Origin: SIG565 sp045590755 | GTDB lineage: Bacteria > Bacillota > Clostridia > Oscillospirales > Acutalibacteraceae | Direction of reading: 5' to 3' | DNA length: 64,000 nt | Assembly: GCA_045590755.1 (NCBI GenBank) | Contig: JAZNRP010000024.1 | Span: forward strand, 124,001 to 188,000 | Shown here: positions 59,138 to 64,000 of the stretch, piece by piece | Position numbering within the stretch: the first letter of the stretch is position 1 | How the letters are laid out: the number at the start of each line of letters is the position of its first letter | Translations under genes and position numbers: made by a program | The notes under the pieces: model-generated | Told to the model about the DNA's origin: nothing | The model's database searches: none | The model's input: only the letters and a program-made list of their open reading frames with translations

Positions 59138-60438
59138 GAATGTACGATATAATAGCAAAAAAACGCGATGGACAACCGCTTAATGATAACGAAATCCGTT
59201 GGTTTATAAATGAATATACGGCGGGTAATATTCCCGATTATCAAGCATCCGCACTTTTAATGGCTATATTTTTCGTAGGTATGAGTAAAGAAGAAACCGT
59301 AACCTTGACCGATGCTATGATGCATTCGGGTGATACAATAGATTTATCATCCTTTGGCGGCAAGACGGTTGATAAGCACAGTACAGGTGGTGTGGGAGAT
59401 AAAACCACCCTTATAGTAGCGCCTATTGTGGCATCCCTTGGAGGTATTGTTGCTAAAATGTCGGGTAGGGGACTCGGTCACACAGGCGGTACGGTTGATA
59501 AATTAGAGTCAATAAGCGGCTATAAAACTACACTATCTGCCGATGAGTTTACTGCACAGGTAAAGAAAATAGGGATTGCGGTTGTAGGACAAAGCGGGGA
59601 TTTAGCGCCTGCAGACAAAAAGCTATATGCTCTGCGCGATGTTACTGCAACGGTAAACAGTATTCCGCTTATCGCGTCAAGCATAATGAGTAAAAAGTTA
59701 GCGGGCGGTACCGATTCTATTGTTTTAGATGTAAAGGTAGGCTCGGGCGCATTTATGAAGACCGAGAGTGAAGCTGTAGGCCTTGCTGAGCAAATGGTGG
59801 AAATTGGCTACAGCTGTGGTAAACGGGTGAGTGCAGTAATCACCGATATGGATGTACCGTTAGGGTGTGCTATAGGTAATGCACTTGAAGTCAAGGAAGC
59901 GGTAGATGTGCTAAAGGGCGGCGGCGCTGAGGATTTGAAAACAGTTTGTGTGGTGCTCTCTTCTAATATGTTAAGCCTTTGTCACGGTTGGGATTTAAAG
60001 TTGGCTGAAGAAAAGGTAAAAGAAGCGCTATCTACCGGCAAGGCATATAAAAAGTTTCTCCAATGGATTGCGGCACAAGGCGGAGATATATCTGTGTTTG
60101 ATGATTTATCAAGCTTTGCCACACCAAAATTCAAGACAGAGATAAAGGCAGAAAAGGACGGCTTTATACAGTCTATGGATGCCGAAAGCTTAGGCTCTGC
60201 CGCAGTAATGCTTGGAGCAGGGCGCACTAAAAAGGACGATGAAATAGATTTTACGGCGGGTATTACCCTTTATAAAAAGACGGGTGACCGCGTACAAAAG
60301 GGCGAAGTAATAGCCGAAATTTGTTCAAGCACAGTAGAAGATTTTACTGCGGCGGGCAACAAAATACTTTCGTCTTATAAAATAGGGAACAGTGGAATTG
60401 GCAGGAAAAAATTAATATATCGGGTGATAACAAAATAA
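59134..60438 (+). CDS. pdp: Pyrimidine-nucleoside phosphorylase
   Basis: 434 residues. Seen: DKHSTGGVGDKTTLIVAPIVA, GRGLGHTGGTVDKLESI and the C-terminal lipoyl-like region (ITLYKKTGDRVQKGEVIAE). Phosphorolyses uridine/thymidine. Start ATG 59134 or 59140. Closes the nucleoside salvage operon; the next gene begins immediately. Confidence 0.95.
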   Translation: MRMYDIIAKKRDGQPLNDNEIRWFINEYTAGNIPDYQASALLMAIFFVGMSKEETVTLTDAMMHSGDTIDLSSFGGKTVDKHSTGGVGDKTTLIVAPIVASLGGIVAKMSGRGLGHTGGTVDKLESISGYKTTLSADEFTAQVKKIGIAVVGQSGDLAPADKKLYALRDVTATVNSIPLIASSIMSKKLAGGTDSIVLDVKVGSGAFMKTESEAVGLAEQMVEIGYSCGKRVSAVITDMDVPLGCAIGNALEVKEAVDVLKGGGAEDLKTVCVVLSSNMLSLCHGWDLKLAEEKVKEALSTGKAYKKFLQWIAAQGGDISVFDDLSSFATPKFKTEIKAEKDGFIQSMDAESLGSAAVMLGAGRTKKDDEIDFTAGITLYKKTGDRVQKGEVIAEICSSTVEDFTAAGNKILSSYKIGNSGIGRKKLIYRVITK

Positions 60439-60945
60439 ATGTACGAATATAAATTAATCCGCGCACACCGTAAAACAATGAGCTTGAAGGTTCTTGATGA
60501 TGGCACACTCGAAGTACGCTCACCGATATTTGTAAGTCGGCATACAATAGATAATTTCGTGCTTTCTAATGTGGCTTGGATTGATAAAAAAAGAAATAAA
60601 ATTTTGAACAGAGAAATTTTGTCGGATGACAAAGTTAATGAGTTGAAGCGTTTAGCAAAAGATGTTTTACCGAAAAAAGTGGCGTATTATTCGGCACTTA
60701 TGGGGCTTAAGCCAAATTCTGTAAAAATTACATCGGCAAAAAAACGCTTTGGTAGCTGTAGCAGTAAGGGCGGAATTTGCTTTTCCTACCGACTAATGCT
60801 TTACCCTGATAATGCTATTGACTATGTTGTAGTGCACGAATTAGCACATTTAAAGCACCATAATCACAGTAAGCAGTTTTACGACCTTGTAAGGCGGTAT
60901 ATGCCCGATTACAAGCAAAGAGAAAAAATTTTAAAGGGAAATTAG
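60439..60945 (+). CDS. YgjP-like metal-dependent peptidase/hydrolase
   Basis: 168 residues. Contains the HExxH-type site HELAHLKHHNHSKQFYDLV in the C-terminal half and the KRFGSCSSKGGICFSYRLM pattern, both of the YgjP/WLM family (M48-like fold). Its role is not known. It begins directly after pdp. Confidence 0.9.
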   Translation: MYEYKLIRAHRKTMSLKVLDDGTLEVRSPIFVSRHTIDNFVLSNVAWIDKKRNKILNREILSDDKVNELKRLAKDVLPKKVAYYSALMGLKPNSVKITSAKKRFGSCSSKGGICFSYRLMLYPDNAIDYVVVHELAHLKHHNHSKQFYDLVRRYMPDYKQREKILKGN

Positions 60946-60995
60946 CAGTACCAAACTGTAGAAATTTTGCATACATATAATTTAGGGGTCTTGTT

Positions 60996-62057
60996 GTGAA
61001 GAAGATAAATTTTTTATCATTAGGCTTCATATTCGCCGGTTGCTTTTTGGGCGCGGGGTATCTCTCAGGTAATGAGCTTATGCAGTTTTTCGGAGATTTC
61101 GGAATATGGGGTATAGTGGGACTTATAGTGTCAGTTTTGCTTATCGGGCTTTTTGGCATTATGATTTTATACATATCAAAAAATACTCGTGCCGAAAAAT
61201 TTGAAGATATAGTTTTTCCGCGCCGTAATAAAATAATTTCTTCTTTTTTCGGTATGCTGCAAGCGGTTTTGGTGTTTGCTATTATAGTAATAATGGCGGC
61301 GGGTGCTACGCAGTTAATTTTTGATGCAGTAAAAATTAAACCTATAATTACGGGTGCTGTGTTTTGTGCGGTTTTAGCACTGATAGCCTGTACGGGTTTT
61401 GGCGGACTCTCAAAGTTTTTTTCTTTTTTGGTGCCGCTTATAGCCGTCTTTTCGGTAATTGCGGCGGTGTTTTTGGTGGCGAAAAACGGAATACCCAATA
61501 TACCTTGTAGAAAGAGTTTTTATGTAAATGAACTGCTTGGAAACTGGATTTTTGCTGCCGTTACATATCTGTCCTACAGTATTTTTTCATCGGTTGGCGT
61601 AATTTCGCCGTTAGCACTAAGGCAAAAGGGAAGTCACACATATATTTACGGCACACTTTTCGGTACTGTTTTACTAATAGGTATAGCTATCTCTATACTT
61701 TTATCTGTATTTAGTGCGCAGGGTGCCGCCAATACTGAGCTTCCTATGTTTACGGCATTTTTATTGGTAAATAAAAATTTAGCATATATCTATGCAGCTC
61801 TGCTTTTTGGCGGAATGTTTGGCACTGCACTTACAAGCCTTGTCTCTCTTTCTAATTATGTAAGACTTAAATTAAATTTATCAAAAATTAAAACAGTTTT
61901 AGCAACGGTGCTTTTGTCCTTTGCTTCTTACCTTGCAAGTCTTTTAGGCTTTGATAAGCTTATAGGTACCGTATACCCGCTTTTCGGTTATCTCGGTATA
62001 ATAGTGCTTGTGTTTATTTTAATTAACTTTATCAAAATAAAGGTAAAAAAGTCCTGA
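60996..62057 (+). CDS. YkvI-like integral membrane protein
   Basis: 353 residues with about ten hydrophobic helices. The start IFAGCFLGAGYLSGNELMQFFGDFG is typical of the YkvI family, which has a LeuT-like core. Substrate unknown. Begins after a GGGGTC-type weak site; ends in a bidirectional terminator. Confidence 0.75.
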   Translation: MKKINFLSLGFIFAGCFLGAGYLSGNELMQFFGDFGIWGIVGLIVSVLLIGLFGIMILYISKNTRAEKFEDIVFPRRNKIISSFFGMLQAVLVFAIIVIMAAGATQLIFDAVKIKPIITGAVFCAVLALIACTGFGGLSKFFSFLVPLIAVFSVIAAVFLVAKNGIPNIPCRKSFYVNELLGNWIFAAVTYLSYSIFSSVGVISPLALRQKGSHTYIYGTLFGTVLLIGIAISILLSVFSAQGAANTELPMFTAFLLVNKNLAYIYAALLFGGMFGTALTSLVSLSNYVRLKLNLSKIKTVLATVLLSFASYLASLLGFDKLIGTVYPLFGYLGIIVLVFILINFIKIKVKKS

Positions 62058-62072
62058 TAATCAGGACTTTTT
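62049..62072. terminator. Bidirectional terminator between convergent genes
   Basis: AAGTCCTGA-TAA-TCAGGACTT with a T-tract on the plus side and A-tract before it, so it serves both the YkvI gene (+) and the four-helix protein (-). Confidence 0.85.
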
Positions 62073-62507
62073 TTATAAGAATTTTCTTATATCAAGTGCT
62101 AACTGCCCTTCAAGATTTATAAGACGCTTGGTAATGTCTTTAGAAACCTCATCCGCCGCCGCATATTTGTTAAGATACTTATTAAGCGATTTAACACCCA
62201 TATTGCATCCGTCGGTCATAAGGTCGGCAATTGTGTTGTCATCTTTTTGCATTTGCAATTTCATTTCTGTTTTAATCCACGACATCTTTTCTGCCATAAA
62301 GCTCGGCTCCTTGCCGTCATCGTGGTATTTGTCCAAAAGCTGTTGTATTTCCTTATCTAATTTTCCGTGTTCATCCTTGCAGGCGTTTAGTAGCTGCTTT
62401 AAATCATCGCTTTCTACTCGGTCGAGTACATCATCAATTGATTTAACACCCATTTTTACCCCTGCATCACATTCGCGCAAAAGCTTTATTGTATCACTTT
62501 CTATCAT
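62073..62507 (-). CDS. Four-helix protein with internal repeat (DUF2383-like)
   Basis: 144 residues on the minus strand from the ATG at 62507, chosen because GGAAGGTG precedes it; the frame extends 45 codons upstream without a good site. Internal duplication: GVKMGVKSIDDVLDRV and GCNMGVKSLNKYLNKY. Resembles the DUF2383/ferritin-like helical family; likely a four-helix bundle. Function unknown. Confidence 0.7.
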   Translation of the reverse strand: MIESDTIKLLRECDAGVKMGVKSIDDVLDRVESDDLKQLLNACKDEHGKLDKEIQQLLDKYHDDGKEPSFMAEKMSWIKTEMKLQMQKDDNTIADLMTDGCNMGVKSLNKYLNKYAAADEVSKDITKRLINLEGQLALDIRKFL

Positions 62508-62591
62508 AAAAACACCTTCCTTTTTGGTAGTATGTGTAGGAAAATTCGTAGTTATGCACTTAAAAGTTTTCAAAATTTTTTTCAAAAAGTA

Positions 62592-62620
62592 TTGACAATA
62601 AAAATTTAGCAGAGTATAAT
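62592..62620 (+). promoter_or_regulatory. Promoter of the T-box transcript
   Basis: TTGACA (62592-62597), 17-bp spacer, TATAAT (62615-62620). Near-consensus sigma-A promoter upstream of the T-box leader. Confidence 0.9.
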
Positions 62621-62627
62621 ATATTAC

Positions 62628-62912
62628 AAATTTGAATATCACAAAAAACGACTATGACGAAGACGGTCGGGGCGTAGAGCTTTCAGAGAGTTGGCGGTTG
62701 CTGCAAGCCAATAGCGATGCATTCCTTTTGACCCATCACTTCCGAGTCGAAGGACCGAAAGGCTATGCCAAGTAGACTCCTTCCGTATTGCTGCGTAAAG
62801 GCAAAAGACTTGTTAGAGTCTGGAAAGTGGCGGAATTTTTGTTCCGCAATTTGAGTGGTACCGCGGGTTATTTAACTCGTCTCAAAGTTTCTCTTTGAGA
62901 CGAGTTTTTTGT
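62628..62912 (+). ncRNA. T-box riboswitch
   Basis: The T-box sequence GAGTGGTACCGCGG lies at 62853-62866. An upstream Stem I has CGACT (about 62650) closing with AGTCG (about 62751) and an AGAGAGTTGG upper element. The terminator ACTCGTCTCAAAG / CTTTGAGACGAGT with TTTTTT is at 62875-62910. Between GACC and GAGTCG on the 3' side of Stem I the sequence CATCACTTCC includes the specifier; ATC (Ile, followed by A) fits best, TTC (Phe) is an alternative. Uncharged tRNA would prevent termination and switch on the next gene. Confidence 0.88.
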
Positions 62913-62976
62913 TTTATTCAAAGCCGTAATAAAGTTTCTTGCATAGAAACAGGCGGAAATGAAAGGAGCAAAAGCT

Positions 62977-64000
62977 ATGGATTACAATCTTAAGGAAGTC
63001 GCAGGCAGAATCAAGGACCTGCGCGAAGCAAAAGGCTATTCACCCGAAGAACTTGCCAAGCTTACGGGTGTATCGGTCGATGATTATAAGTTATTAGAAG
63101 CAGGTGAAACCGATTTCAGCTTCACATTTATTTATAAGTGTGCCAAGGCCTGCGGTGTTGAAGTTGTTGATATTCTTGAAGGTACAAGTACAACGCTTAC
63201 TTCATTTGCAATTACCCGTAAAGGTGAAGGTCTTAAAATTATAAAGAAAAAGGGCTTTGTGTATAATAACTTAGCGCCTAAATTTAAGGAAAAGTTAGCA
63301 GAGCCGTTTCTTGTTAAGTTCCCCTACCTTGCAGAAGAGCAGAATGCACCAATAAAGCTCAGCTCCCACAACGGTCAGGAATTTGATGTTATTGTTAAAG
63401 GCTCACTTAAGGTTCAGGTAGGTAACCATATAGATGTACTTCACGAAGGCGACTCTATTTTTTATAACAGTTTAATTCCGCACGGTATGATTGCGGTTAG
63501 CGAAGGCGGTTGTGAATTCCACGCCGTTGTACTTAATCCGCAGGACGGTCAGGTAAGCGAAGAATACCCCGAAGCACCGTTCATCGCCGCCAAAACGGCC
63601 GCAGTTTCCGAAAATAAGACAGAAACCGTTGCCGACAAGTTTATCGAATCATCTTATGATGAGCAGGGCGTATTTAACGGAATTAAATTCAAAAATGCCG
63701 ATAAGTTTAATTTCGCATTTGACTGCGTTGATGCCGTTGCAGAAAAGAATCCCGATAAACTTGCTATGATGTGGGTTTCAAATGATAAGACAGAACGCAG
63801 ATTTACCTTTAATGATATGAAGAAATATTCCGCAAAAACGGCAAACTACTTTGAATCACTCGGTATTAAAAAGGGTGATACTGTAATGCTCGTACTCAAG
63901 CGCCATTATCAGTTCTGGTTCTGTATGTTGGCACTTCATAAAATTGGTGCTATTGCAATTCCTGCTACAAATCAGCTTGTTGAGCACGACTTTACCTACA
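62977..64000 (+). CDS. XRE-cupin-AMP-binding fusion (acyl-CoA synthetase), 3' end outside window
   Basis: 341 residues visible, frame open to the window end. Residues 6-65 are an XRE HTH (VAGRIKDLREAKGYSPEELA), about 90-195 a cupin (LKVQVGNHIDVLHEGDSIFYN), then a linker and, from about 225, the N-terminal part of an AMP-dependent synthetase (FAFDCVDAVAEKNPDKLAMM, YFESLGIKKGDTVMLVLKRH, LHKIGAIAIPATNQL). ATG 62977 after GAAAGGAGC. The T-box upstream means amino-acid starvation induces it. A substrate linked to amino-acid synthesis (branched or aryl acid to CoA ester) is plausible. Confidence 0.85.
   Translation, partial: MDYNLKEVAGRIKDLREAKGYSPEELAKLTGVSVDDYKLLEAGETDFSFTFIYKCAKACGVEVVDILEGTSTTLTSFAITRKGEGLKIIKKKGFVYNNLAPKFKEKLAEPFLVKFPYLAEEQNAPIKLSSHNGQEFDVIVKGSLKVQVGNHIDVLHEGDSIFYNSLIPHGMIAVSEGGCEFHAVVLNPQDGQVSEEYPEAPFIAAKTAAVSENKTETVADKFIESSYDEQGVFNGIKFKNADKFNFAFDCVDAVAEKNPDKLAMMWVSNDKTERRFTFNDMKKYSAKTANYFESLGIKKGDTVMLVLKRHYQFWFCMLALHKIGAIAIPATNQLVEHDFTY

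Noticed and set aside
1..64000. tRNA genes as integration target or cargo
   Set aside because: I saw no sequence with a convincing TTCGA loop and acceptor stem near the junction or elsewhere.

Overview
The window joins the right-hand part of a large tailed-phage prophage (about 1 to 52,900) to a low-GC chromosomal segment (about 53,050 to 64,000). The chromosomal genes (tgt-yajC-small membrane protein; a deoC-deoD-deoB-cdd-pdp nucleoside salvage operon; a T-box leader with the canonical T-box sequence) point to a Gram-positive anaerobe of the Clostridia, most likely an Oscillospiraceae/Ruminococcaceae-type gut organism. The prophage has a clearly higher GC content than the chromosome. I saw no tRNA, rRNA, CRISPR array, insertion sequence or integrase. 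The left end of the prophage lies outside the window.

Region 1 (1-11,904) is the end of a contractile-tail (myovirus) morphogenesis cluster: a partial baseplate plug protein, a hub-like protein, a Gp138-type spike, a gp25-like wedge, baseplate J, a DUF2612/XkdU-like protein, a collar-type tail fibre, and a 2,056-residue receptor-binding protein. A 400-bp gap at 252-650 carries iteron-like direct repeats.

Region 2 (11,758-14,464) is a complete diversity-generating retroelement (DGR): a variable repeat (VR) at the 3' end of the giant gene, a 9-bp-stem hairpin, an accessory gene in which Avd is duplicated in tandem, a template repeat (TR), a structured spacer, and a DGR-type reverse transcriptase (LGSQISQ and YMDD motifs). 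VR and TR differ at 16 positions, all adenines in TR. The system diversifies the lectin-like tip of the receptor-binding protein.

Region 3 (14,461-19,177) holds small tail-end proteins and lysis genes: a two-catalytic-domain endolysin with LysM and duplicated SH3-like repeats, a phage-encoded lipoprotein, and an LLH-type holin. A strong terminator follows.

Region 4 (19,300-52,830) is a 33-kb block of about 86 tightly packed, same-strand, mostly orphan small genes. I recognise only a MazF-like toxin with a poly-G frameshift, an HTH regulator with its own promoter, a cREC (receiver-like) protein, a YopX protein and a probable relative, a HAD-like phosphatase and many zinc-ribbon mini-proteins. 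No replication, packaging or recombination gene is visible. The block is divided into six modules, each preceded by a near-identical promoter cassette (AT-rich tract, TTGACt, 16-17 bp, TAAGAT). A second repeated element, two conserved blocks held exactly 62-63 nt apart, occurs in four gaps. Palindromes of the form TTACC-N4-GGTAA recur in promoter spacers and leaders and look like operators for a phage regulator.

Region 5 (53,129-64,000) is chromosomal: tgt, yajC, a small membrane protein, an FkbM-type methyltransferase, the nucleoside operon, a YgjP-like metalloprotease, a YkvI-like membrane protein, a convergent four-helix protein, and a T-box-controlled XRE-cupin-AMP-binding fusion cut by the window end. 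By eye I found no GATC tetramer anywhere in the window, on either the phage or the host side.
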